From a virus, in IMG/VR virus record IMGVR_UViG_3300033149_003206, positions 1 through 20,257 of that record: a stretch of 20,257 nt of DNA. One strand, given 5' to 3'. The position numbers and the translations under genes were made by a program. Shown here in pieces: positions 14,049 through 20,257 of this stretch. Below the pieces are notes generated by a model that saw only the letters and a list, made by a program, of their open reading frames with translations, searched no databases and was not told the DNA's origin. The first letter of the stretch is position 1, and every line of letters starts with the position of its first letter.

Positions 14049-14714
14049 TTAAAAAATATAACCAGATGATATTGGTGGTGGACCTGGTGGCACTGCTGCC
14101 GCATCTAATTCATAAACCTTTTCAGCGTCGGTATCACAATGCCAAATAGTGTTAGAGTCTCCTCCTATGCCACTAGTATAAGTTGAAGGACTGCTAGCCT
14201 CTCTTATTACTGAGAAGTCGGTAGTAGAGAGTTCATAAACCTTGTCTGTACCAGCATCACAATGCCAGATAGTGTTAGAGTCTCCTCCTATGCCACTAGT
14301 CCAAGTTGAAGGACTGCTAGCCTCTCTCACTACTGAAAAATTAGTAGTAGAAAGTTCATAAACCTTGTCTGTATAATTATCACAATGCCAAATAGTGTTA
14401 GAGTCTCCTCCTATACCAAAAGGAATATCCGAAGGACTACTAGCCCGCCTTACTACTGAGAAGTCAGAAGTAGAAAGTTCATAAACCCTGTCATCATCAG
14501 CATCACAATGCCAAATAGTGTTAGAGTCTCCTCCTATGCCAAATGGCCGAGTTGAAGGACTGCTCTTCCCTCTTACCACTGAGAAGTCAGTAGTAGAGAG
14601 TTCGTAAATCTTGTCTATATAACTATCACAATACCAAATAGTGTTAGCGTCTCCTCCTATTCCAGAAGGACTACTTGAAGGACTAGCTTCTCTTAATACA
14701 TCTCCAAAAGCCAT
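14049..14714 (-). CDS. Five-blade propeller-like repeat protein
   Basis: 221 residues. Five units begin GIGGD(S/A)NTIW(H/Y)CD, each 41 residues long (the last is cut short), at residues 18, 59, 100, 141 and 182. Each carries D+VYELST and FSVVREASSPS strands. Short four-strand repeats with Trp and a GGD turn are typical of beta-propeller blades (NHL/Kelch-like); the lead segment VLREASPSSSPS could close the ring. Every blade has one Cys in the same place. The C-terminus (VPPGPPPISSGYIF) is Pro-rich. It lies in the head-side accessory region, so a capsid decoration, host-surface or glycan-binding protein is likely. No signal peptide. Confidence 0.7.
   Translation of the reverse strand: MAFGDVLREASPSSSPSGIGGDANTIWYCDSYIDKIYELSTTDFSVVRGKSSPSTRPFGIGGDSNTIWHCDADDDRVYELSTSDFSVVRRASSPSDIPFGIGGDSNTIWHCDNYTDKVYELSTTNFSVVREASSPSTWTSGIGGDSNTIWHCDAGTDKVYELSTTDFSVIREASSPSTYTSGIGGDSNTIWHCDTDAEKVYELDAAAVPPGPPPISSGYIF
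14105..14663 (-). repeat. Tandem 123-bp repeat, five units
   Basis: The 41-residue blades are nearly identical in DNA: long blocks such as AATGCCAAATAGTGTTAGAG, spaced 123 bp, recur along the plus strand, with changes concentrated at a few codons (the CDxxxD segment and the SSPSxxx segment). This shows recent amplification and would favour recombination between units. Confidence 0.9.
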
Positions 14715-14722
14715 AGTTCAGG

Positions 14723-15145
14723 TTATTTTAATAATTCATATCTTTTTCTCTTGACAATCCCCGCAACCCCCTTATTCTCGTGCAAATCCTTTAGAATTTC
14801 TTGAGGCTTCTTTCCTTTGAATTGGTCAAGAGAAATCTTTTTCTCTTCCAAAGAAACCCTAAATAAAGCCTCATCACCAACCGAATACACTTCCTGCTCT
14901 GGCATATAATTTTTAATCGCTTCATTGATTGCATCTTTTCCAATCAAAATAGTTACTCCTTCTACTCCTTCATATTGAGATAAATCTCTATCATCCTCTA
15001 CCAGTCTTATTTCTAAGGCTGGTTCTACGTCCATATTTTGCCAGCCATAACATTGAAGTTTCGGGTCATTGGGGTCAATACCTCCTGCTCTTTTGCCCGT
15101 TTTGGGGTCCCATTCTATAAGTAATGCTCTTAATTCTTTAGCCAT
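14723..15145 (-). CDS. Small soluble protein in the head accessory region, unknown
   Basis: 140 residues, no family recognised. The N-terminus (AKELRALLIEWDPKTGKRAGGIDPNDP, read in two pieces) looks like a beta-hairpin with a Gly/Pro turn. Central GVTILIGKDAINEAIKNYMP suggests a strand and helix, and the C-terminal half (ISLDQFKGKKPQEILKDLHE) is helical, ending with a basic KRKRYELLK. It follows the fibre gene after an 18-nt gap and precedes the propeller gene by 8 nt, so it is part of the same operon. Its function may be tied to the fibre (chaperone or collar); that is inference from order only. Confidence 0.65.
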   Translation of the reverse strand: MAKELRALLIEWDPKTGKRAGGIDPNDPKLQCYGWQNMDVEPALEIRLVEDDRDLSQYEGVEGVTILIGKDAINEAIKNYMPEQEVYSVGDEALFRVSLEEKKISLDQFKGKKPQEILKDLHENKGVAGIVKRKRYELLK

Positions 15146-15163
15146 AAATTTTTTTTAGGTTAA

Positions 15164-17191
15164 TTATATCTTTTTGACCTTTAGAGCAATAGTTACCCTT
15201 GTGATTGTGTCGCAACTATCTACATTAAAAGCCAAAACATCACCAGCATTTATCGTTTTGGTCCAACCAGATAATGTTGTATCTTCGTATTTTTGAGCCG
15301 ATGAAATTGCTGGCTTATTCCCACCACAAATACTATCAGCACTTGTTGGCGGGAAGTTAGCGTAAGTATCTTTCCAAATATCAATCTGTATAGAACCCGA
15401 TTGGTCAGCCAATAGAGCAACACTTTGAATTTCGCAGTCAAAAGGGATTCTTAAATGCCCCTTCTCACCAGTTTCAATTGCAGAACCACCTCCATCAATA
15501 ACAAAAGTAATAGAATTTATATCATCCTTATTCTCCCACTTTCCTGTAGTAGAATTATAAATTAAACCCTGTCCACCTGAAGGAGATGAAATTGAAACAT
15601 CTCCTAAATCATTTAATCCAGCATCTACTGACCAAGTTCCTGATGTTACTTTTGGAATACCTGTTAAGGCTGAGGTATCAAGCCCTGTTCCACCATAAGC
15701 TGCCCCTAAAGGCGTGCCTAAAGTAAGTGTGCCAGAGGCATTAATATTACCAACAACATCCAACTTCGCCCCCGGACTCGTCGTCCCGATGCCGACGTTG
15801 CCGTTAGACCTTCTAATAGCAAGAGCGGTCCCTACCCAAGCTCCTGTATCATCAAACCTGTCAAAGTAAAATAGAGTTCCATCAGGATTCACTCCTTGAG
15901 AAAACCTTGTTGTTTCACCTTGGTAATACGCCATTTGTGCTAAATAGCCAGCACCTGATTGAAATATTAACTGAGTATTTAAGCTTCCTGAAACTCTTAA
16001 ACCATCCCAGTCAGTGGTAGTTGAGATATCCAACTTTTTACTCGGCTCTGTTGTCCCAATACCAATCTTGCCGTCTGCATCTATAAACAAATCAGAGGTA
16101 TTCACCCAGTTCGCTCCATCACACCTTAAAATTTGTCCTGCTATTGGAGAAGAAATAGAAACATCCGCTAAATCGTTCAATTCAGCACCTCCGCTAACAA
16201 CACCAGAAGACGCCTTTAAGACACCATCAAGGCTTCCAATTGTCAAACTATTAGTAGCTAACCCATAACTTCCCAAATCTACATCTCGAGTTGCTCCTTC
16301 ATAAGGAACAAAAATGTTTTTGAAAGCGCTACTTGCTACCATTATACCAATTCGGCTATCATACTCTCCTTCCATTGAAATAGTAACTGTTGGGTTTGTC
16401 CCAGTTCCAGATACATTAGCATAAATTTTCAATACCAATCTATCAGTTGGGTCAATATCTATATCATTATTCTCGCTTGACGACAAAAGATATTGCGTCA
16501 ATGTATCCGTCAAATCAGAACTTAATTCACTGGTCATCAATTCCGTCTCTGTTCCATCTGGCGCCCTCTTAAACAATTTCCAATAGATATTGACTGTCTT
16601 CTGTCCAGATTTTCTCAAGTATAAAGTTGCTGTATAAATACCGAGAGACAAGAAATCAAGATTGGGCACCCCGCTGGCAGTCACAAAAGACCATAGCAAT
16701 TGGTCATTTCCAGCCGCCAAAGCAGGACTTGTCAGTTCGCTCAACGCTTCTTCAGTTTCGCTTTCATACATATAATAATAGCCACCGATATCAGCACTAT
16801 TATCGCTCAAAAACAAATTCAACACAGCCGCAGCAACAGATGTATCCACATAGCTCTTTATATCATCTCTAAATTTCTTGGTCGGAGCCAAAACCATCTT
16901 ATAAGTCTTTCCTGTTATGTTATGGTCTTGCGGAGTCGTTCCCTCTTGTCCTCTTGTAATAGTCAAAGTATCCCCACTTTTAGCAGTAACTCTTACAATT
17001 TCTACATTGGGGTCATCCGCAGGGTCTTTATAATCTGTGTAATTCCACCAAACTAAATTGAACTCCCCATCCGTTGCTGGGTCTGGGAGTTTGTCTCCGT
17101 CTCCGGTGTTCAAAGTAATCGATATTGCAAGGCTATCGTATCCTTGCGATACTGTAACCTTAGCAAAATTTTTGACTGGGTCTATTGCCAT
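15164..17191 (-). CDS. Large virion fibre protein (head- or tail-fibre type)
   Basis: 675 residues. The N-terminus (AKVTVSQGYDSLAISITL, then TRGQEGTTPQDH, residues 9-90) matches the attachment domain of many phage fibre proteins. After a stretch of beta-rich linkers (residues 115-335) two copies of the motif GIGTTxPxxKLD occur, near residues 375-389 and 467-480, each following a D/N-G-K/N turn. Similar DVSISSP blocks precede each of the two parts. The last 110 residues (FVIDGGGSAIETGEKG, then WKDTYANFPPTSADSI and a final VTRVTIALKV-like strand) form a common fibre tip domain. No chaperone/intramolecular cleavage domain is seen. It is not in the usual tail-fibre location, so a capsid fibre is likely. 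Confidence 0.8.
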   Translation of the reverse strand: MAIDPVKNFAKVTVSQGYDSLAISITLNTGDGDKLPDPATDGEFNLVWWNYTDYKDPADDPNVEIVRVTAKSGDTLTITRGQEGTTPQDHNITGKTYKMVLAPTKKFRDDIKSYVDTSVAAAVLNLFLSDNSADIGGYYYMYESETEEALSELTSPALAAGNDQLLWSFVTASGVPNLDFLSLGIYTATLYLRKSGQKTVNIYWKLFKRAPDGTETELMTSELSSDLTDTLTQYLLSSSENNDIDIDPTDRLVLKIYANVSGTGTNPTVTISMEGEYDSRIGIMVASSAFKNIFVPYEGATRDVDLGSYGLATNSLTIGSLDGVLKASSGVVSGGAELNDLADVSISSPIAGQILRCDGANWVNTSDLFIDADGKIGIGTTEPSKKLDISTTTDWDGLRVSGSLNTQLIFQSGAGYLAQMAYYQGETTRFSQGVNPDGTLFYFDRFDDTGAWVGTALAIRRSNGNVGIGTTSPGAKLDVVGNINASGTLTLGTPLGAAYGGTGLDTSALTGIPKVTSGTWSVDAGLNDLGDVSISSPSGGQGLIYNSTTGKWENKDDINSITFVIDGGGSAIETGEKGHLRIPFDCEIQSVALLADQSGSIQIDIWKDTYANFPPTSADSICGGNKPAISSAQKYEDTTLSGWTKTINAGDVLAFNVDSCDTITRVTIALKVKKI

Positions 17192-17243
17192 ATAATCTTA
17201 CAACGATAGGCACCATTTTCAAACTATTTCATCGTGCCCATTT

Positions 17244-17603
17244 TTAAGTTATCTCTAAATCAATCGTAAATTCAATCTGGTCTCCTGCTTGTAAGTCAAT
17301 AGGGTCAAAATCTCCGTGAACAATCAAAGTTCCTCCAGACGAGGCAGTAAAGTTTCCAGCCTCTCTAATAGTTTTCGTCCCATCAGCAGTTAAAGTTCCA
17401 ACCCATCTTATCTTGTCAGCCGCTGGTTTGCTTCTTGTTCCCTGCACCCTTGCTTCTGATGTCGGTCCGAACAAATCAGTATCAGATTTGCTGGCGGTTC
17501 CAGTTCCAGTTCCCCAAGCAATCCAATCACCAGTTGTTTGGACTTGTTCATCTATTTTATCGACAAGCCATTCTTCACCAGACTGTGTAAGAACTGTTGC
17601 CAT
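17244..17603 (-). CDS. Virion protein with GTGTG beta domain
   Basis: 119 residues. After a short helical start (TQSGEEWLVDKIDEQ) comes WIAWGTGTGTASKSDTDLF (residues 28-46), then a strand set RWVGTLTADGTKTIREAGNF and a final strand QIEFTIDLEIT. The layout is the same as residues 85-180 of the protein at 3833. In phages this domain normally belongs to baseplate or fibre accessory proteins, and here it directly precedes the 675-residue fibre, so it is probably the socket or collar of that fibre. A gap of 52 nt follows, with only a weak 5-bp hairpin (17209-17238). Confidence 0.7.
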   Translation of the reverse strand: MATVLTQSGEEWLVDKIDEQVQTTGDWIAWGTGTGTASKSDTDLFGPTSEARVQGTRSKPAADKIRWVGTLTADGTKTIREAGNFTASSGGTLIVHGDFDPIDLQAGDQIEFTIDLEIT

Positions 17604-17623
17604 AGTTTTAATTTAATTGTTAA

Positions 17624-17809
17624 TTATTGTTCTTCAATGCCAAGTAATTCTGACTCAGGGATAAACTTTTTCTCGCCATCTTCTGTTAAGACGAGATAGC
17701 TTACCCCATCGTCAGAAATAGAGACCTTTAAAACTTTTAATATGCCAAGCTCTTTAAGCCTTTTTTCTGACACATCTGGTTGATTTCTGTCTTGTTTTAT
17801 CCCTGCCAT
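17624..17809 (-). CDS. Small hypothetical protein, 61 aa
   Basis: 61 residues, MAGIKQDRNQPDVSEKRLKE at the start. The first 25 residues are charged and may be disordered; the rest (GILKVLKVSISDDGVSYLVL, then KKFIPESELLGIEEQ) would form a small three-strand sheet like those of short phage head proteins. No family recognised. It is separated by 20 nt from the 119-aa gene and by 4 nt from the upstream basic gene. Confidence 0.6.
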   Translation of the reverse strand: MAGIKQDRNQPDVSEKRLKELGILKVLKVSISDDGVSYLVLTEDGEKKFIPESELLGIEEQ

Positions 17810-17813
17810 AATT

Positions 17814-18029
17814 TTACTTAATTAGTTTTTTGATTTTGCCGACCTTTAAGAATAGATTATAAAGAAATCCTCGTTTGTAAGTTGCTATTGTCCCTAAATC
17901 ATACCATTTCCCCTCACTTGCTCTATATACCCTTGCTTTAATTTCCGCTTTCTTAACTCCCGCCTTAGCCTTTCCAGCTATTTTAATTTTTCCAGTTTTT
18001 GAAAAAAGTTTTTTAAGTTTGTTGAACAT
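17814..18029 (-). CDS. Small very basic protein, unknown
   Basis: 71 residues from ATG 18029, in the same AAAAAAT-ATG context as many neighbours. Longer starts are GTG 18056 and ATG 18044; all overlap the end of the glycosyltransferase (stop 18013). The product has about 20 Lys or Arg (MFNKLKKLFSKTGKIKIAGK) and a middle beta part (EIKARVYRASEGKWYDLGTI). It ends with a hydrophobic-basic stretch FLYNLFLKVGKIKKLIK. This could bind nucleic acid or a membrane surface; it has no known motif. Overlap with the glycosyltransferase stop points to coupled translation. Confidence 0.6.
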   Translation of the reverse strand: MFNKLKKLFSKTGKIKIAGKAKAGVKKAEIKARVYRASEGKWYDLGTIATYKRGFLYNLFLKVGKIKKLIK

Positions 18030-19125
18030 ATTTTTTGAAAACATTTTCCCAATCACTTACGACCTTTTTAAGGTCTCGGTTTTCAAAGACAAATTTTCTC
18101 TGTTCTTCTAATATCCTCTCTCTAAACTCATTATCAACAATCAATTTCTCCAATTTCTCATACCAATCCTCTTTTGTATTCTTTGCTCTATAATTCACCT
18201 CTCTCTTGTAAGGAATTACATCTGACGCAATAGTCACTGTTCCGACTGCCGCATATTCGTAAAACTTAACACATGACTTTCCTTCGTTAAAACTATGCTC
18301 CTCCAATGGGCAAATTCCTATATCTAAATCCGCCTTTCTCAAAATTTCTGGGAACATCTCAACTGGATAAAAGGGAATATGCTCAAAATTCTTTATTTTC
18401 TTACACTCTTCCAATAATTTTCTAACAGCCACCGCATAATTCTCTCTTCTCTTCTCCAACAATCCTTTCTTCCTTATATCCTCCAACGCAAAGGCGTAAC
18501 TATCTAATGGCTGAAGGGTAATTCCCTGAACAACGAAATCAAAATCATACTTTTTTTGTAATTCCTGAATTACATCCGTAACAATCAATAAATCTCTTAA
18601 ATGAGTATGACCACCACTCCAGCCAATTTTTAATCTTTCACTTTTTCTTTCTCTTTCGTTAAATTTTTCAAGGGGCAGGGCATTTGGCACAACTTCTATA
18701 TTCTTACTTCCATATCTCCTCTTGACAATTTCTTTCAAATCTTCCGTTGTTACAACCATTGCATCGCTCTCCTGTGCCAGAAATCTGATTATATCTCTTA
18801 CATCATCTATTTTTTCTTTTATCGGGTGTCCCTCCATTACTCCTTCTAAATCATCGTCCATCTGATAGATTATTCCTTTTCCTTTTAACTTCGCTCTCAA
18901 AAATATCTCTTTGACCATTCCAATTTTATTTTCATCATACCCCCAATTAAACACTACAACATCACACCAATCTATTGTCTCTTCGTCTATTTTAGAACTC
19001 CTACTAACGATTATCATTTTTGCTTCATATCCTCTTTTTCCTAATTCTCTCAACGGCCATAAAACCCTATAAGCCAAACACCCATTAAAACTATCGTAAT
19101 TGTTGACAATGTTCAGTATTCTCAT
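18013..19125 (-). CDS. GT-B family glycosyltransferase
   Basis: 370 residues from ATG 19125. The frame is open a further 45 codons, into the major capsid gene, but MRILNIVNNYDSFNG (residues 1-15) is the natural GT-B opening. It has VVPNALP (residues 145-151), a linker IGWSGGHTHLRDL (167-179) and the donor-binding block DIGICPLEEHSFNEG then KSCVKFYEYAAVG (268-295), matching the GT4-like C-terminal motif (Glu-rich, Gly-ending). A QMDDDLEGV segment (88-96) may contact the acceptor. It is cytoplasmic, with no membrane segment. Its place directly after the major capsid gene suggests that it decorates a phage protein or alters a host glycan or receptor; the sugar donor is unknown. It starts after a hairpin, so it may be an inserted moron. 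Confidence 0.85.
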   Translation of the reverse strand: MRILNIVNNYDSFNGCLAYRVLWPLRELGKRGYEAKMIIVSRSSKIDEETIDWCDVVVFNWGYDENKIGMVKEIFLRAKLKGKGIIYQMDDDLEGVMEGHPIKEKIDDVRDIIRFLAQESDAMVVTTEDLKEIVKRRYGSKNIEVVPNALPLEKFNERERKSERLKIGWSGGHTHLRDLLIVTDVIQELQKKYDFDFVVQGITLQPLDSYAFALEDIRKKGLLEKRRENYAVAVRKLLEECKKIKNFEHIPFYPVEMFPEILRKADLDIGICPLEEHSFNEGKSCVKFYEYAAVGTVTIASDVIPYKREVNYRAKNTKEDWYEKLEKLIVDNEFRERILEEQRKFVFENRDLKKVVSDWENVFKKYVQQT

Positions 19126-19144
19126 ATCTTTACTTACCTGCCCT

Positions 19145-19190
19145 CCTACCGCTCCAATCCCTCGGAGGGCAACGGGTTGGAGACGGTAGG
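19145..19190 (-). promoter_or_regulatory. Strong hairpin between major capsid gene and glycosyltransferase
   Basis: A 13-bp stem pairs 19145-19157 with 19177-19190, with one bulged base at 19183; the loop holds a small CCCT/AGGG stem. No U-run follows on the minus strand, so it is not a classic terminator; it may cut read-through, act as a processing site or stabilise the capsid mRNA. AGGAGGG follows the stem, 17 nt before ATG 19125, too far for a normal ribosome site. Confidence 0.65.
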
Positions 19191-19216
19191 CAAGCCACAA
19201 GGAAAACTTGTTAATT

Positions 19217-20236
19217 TTATGTAGCCAATCCGCCAATCTTATAGAAGTATGGCTCTGCAATCAGTTTCAAGACGGTTGCCTCAACCACAAAGCTATCTTT
19301 TGCAAAAGTAGTCACTGGAACATCAAGTTTTACAAGAGGAATCAAGTCTTCCATCTCTACATAGTTCTCTCCAGCAGGAGATTTAATTGCACCCAAGATA
19401 GCCCAAGCACCCATATATCTGGACACAACAATATCAATTGTCTGTCCAGTTGCAGGGCTTACAATTGAGGAAACCCTCAAGTTGGCGGTTGCAGCACCTT
19501 GGTCAGAGACAATAATTCTCTGAATTGAACCAGATGCTTGCAACTCATCGCTCAATGCCCTGCTTTGTCTTGGGCTAACGAACAAGTGGGTAGCAACACC
19601 TCCTGCTTTGAAGATTGTCTCATCATACACTCCAACTCCTGAAGCAGTTAACAGAGAGGCAGTTCCGCTGTTAGTAGTAATCTGTTTTAGCAAGCCATCA
19701 AAGGCATTGCTATCAGCATCACTATCAGCGTTGATAATTGCCCATTCCTCTGCCAACATTACTTCAAGAGTTTTAATTCGAGTCAATTCGTCCTCAACAG
19801 GTAAATAATCTTTTGAAGCGGCAACGTGTAACAAACCAACACTTAACTTTCTTCCAAGTAATTTGTAAGCCGCAGTTACTACCGAAAATGTGTGGGTAGT
19901 TTCCTGCGGAGTTCCACCATCTGCGAAGAAAGGAGTTTTCCCAGTGCCAGTGGCGGATGGGTCAAGCTTGGAGGTCATTTTCTTCCAAGCCGCCGCCTGT
20001 CCTCTACCTTTTTTTCTTGGCAATAAACTCCTAATCGGAGTAGCTGTAGGGACAATCAATTTGACAACTGGGTCCAAATTCTCCGCAACAAAGATGGAAC
20101 GAGTGCTTGGAGAGAAAGTGTAAGTGCCAGTCGTGACCGTAGCCTTCCTAATCGCCTCAGCAACCATCTCAAGCGTATCCTTGTTGCTCAATAATGTTTT
20201 AACAGTTTCAGCATCTACAAGTTTTTGTGTTTCCAT
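19217..20236 (-). CDS. Major capsid protein, HK97-fold type
   Basis: 339 residues. It has the features of HK97-fold coat proteins: an N-terminal helical arm (residues 5-30, VKTLLSNKDTLEMVAEAI), then a likely extended loop region with TPIRSLLPRKKGRGQAAAW (about 65-85), a spine-helix region EDELTRIKTLEVMLAEEWAI (146-165) preceding the D/N-rich NADSDADSNAFDGLLKQI typical of such proteins, and a C-terminal A-domain part with RYMGAWAILG and YVEMEDLIPLV. The size is typical of coat proteins lacking a fused scaffold. Leader AATTAAAGGT before ATG gives a weak ribosome match. No scaffold or protease gene is in the window; these should lie to the right, upstream. Confidence 0.82.
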   Translation of the reverse strand: METQKLVDAETVKTLLSNKDTLEMVAEAIRKATVTTGTYTFSPSTRSIFVAENLDPVVKLIVPTATPIRSLLPRKKGRGQAAAWKKMTSKLDPSATGTGKTPFFADGGTPQETTHTFSVVTAAYKLLGRKLSVGLLHVAASKDYLPVEDELTRIKTLEVMLAEEWAIINADSDADSNAFDGLLKQITTNSGTASLLTASGVGVYDETIFKAGGVATHLFVSPRQSRALSDELQASGSIQRIIVSDQGAATANLRVSSIVSPATGQTIDIVVSRYMGAWAILGAIKSPAGENYVEMEDLIPLVKLDVPVTTFAKDSFVVEATVLKLIAEPYFYKIGGLAT

Positions 20237-20257
20237 AGTAACCGAGACCTTTAATTT

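Noticed and set aside
14049-14104. Extended start of the 109-aa gene within the propeller gene
   Set aside because: The extra 20 residues (rich in His and Gln) are the propeller gene's Pro-rich end read in another frame; ATG 14044 has the local leader type.
14105-14663. CRISPR-like array
   Set aside because: The 123-bp period is far too long, the units are coding throughout and keep the reading frame.
17209-17238. Terminator between the 119-aa and 675-aa genes
   Set aside because: Only a 5-bp GGCAC/GTGCC stem with a 20-nt loop and no U-run; not convincing.
19126-19260. 45-residue N-terminal extension of the glycosyltransferase
   Set aside because: It runs across the hairpin and into the capsid gene end, while the GT-B opening MRILNIV starts at 19125.

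Overview
The window is a stretch of a tailed-virus genome (Caudoviricetes, siphovirus-like: one long tape measure, one major tail protein, no contractile sheath seen). It could be a prophage, a free phage or a metagenomic contig; no integrase, attachment site, tRNA or ordinary host gene is visible. Every convincing gene lies on the minus strand, so transcription runs from right (20257) to left (1). Base composition is AT-rich with many AGA and AAG codons. The host cannot be named. Strong AAGGAGGTGA ribosome sites on four genes would fit many Firmicutes-like or thermophilic hosts, including archaea, but most genes have no such site.

Right to left, region 1 (20236 to 11833) starts with an HK97-fold-like major capsid protein. 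About 7.4 kb of accessory genes then separates it from the head-tail connector genes: a GT-B glycosyltransferase behind a strong hairpin, small basic and hypothetical genes, a 119-aa GTGTG-domain protein, a 675-aa fibre with two IGIGTT-type modules, a 140-aa unknown, a young five-blade propeller made of 123-bp tandem repeats, a 109-aa unknown, and a 625-aa protein built of about 29 copies of a 20-residue repeat. I read this as a decoration or head-fibre cassette.

Region 2 (11831 to 2110) is the canonical neck and tail module in its usual order: connector, head closure, HK97 gp10-like, tail terminator-like, a small acidic protein, major tail protein, tail assembly chaperone with a clear -1 frameshift (TTTTTTA), tape measure, baseplate hub-like protein, a second GTGTG-domain protein, a small coupled protein, a fibre or receptor-binding protein, and a holin-like membrane protein.

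Region 3 (1980 to 578) is a compact four-gene operon: a metallophosphoesterase, a previously hidden 47-aa membrane protein, a four-CxxC zinc-ribbon protein and a 71-aa helical protein. Each has a perfect Shine-Dalgarno site, unlike the structural genes. Region 4 (577 to 1) holds a compact three-way-junction RNA with a possible pseudoknot. It hides a ribosome site for a 27-codon ORF, and then comes the 5' part of a papain-like cysteine peptidase that runs off the left edge.
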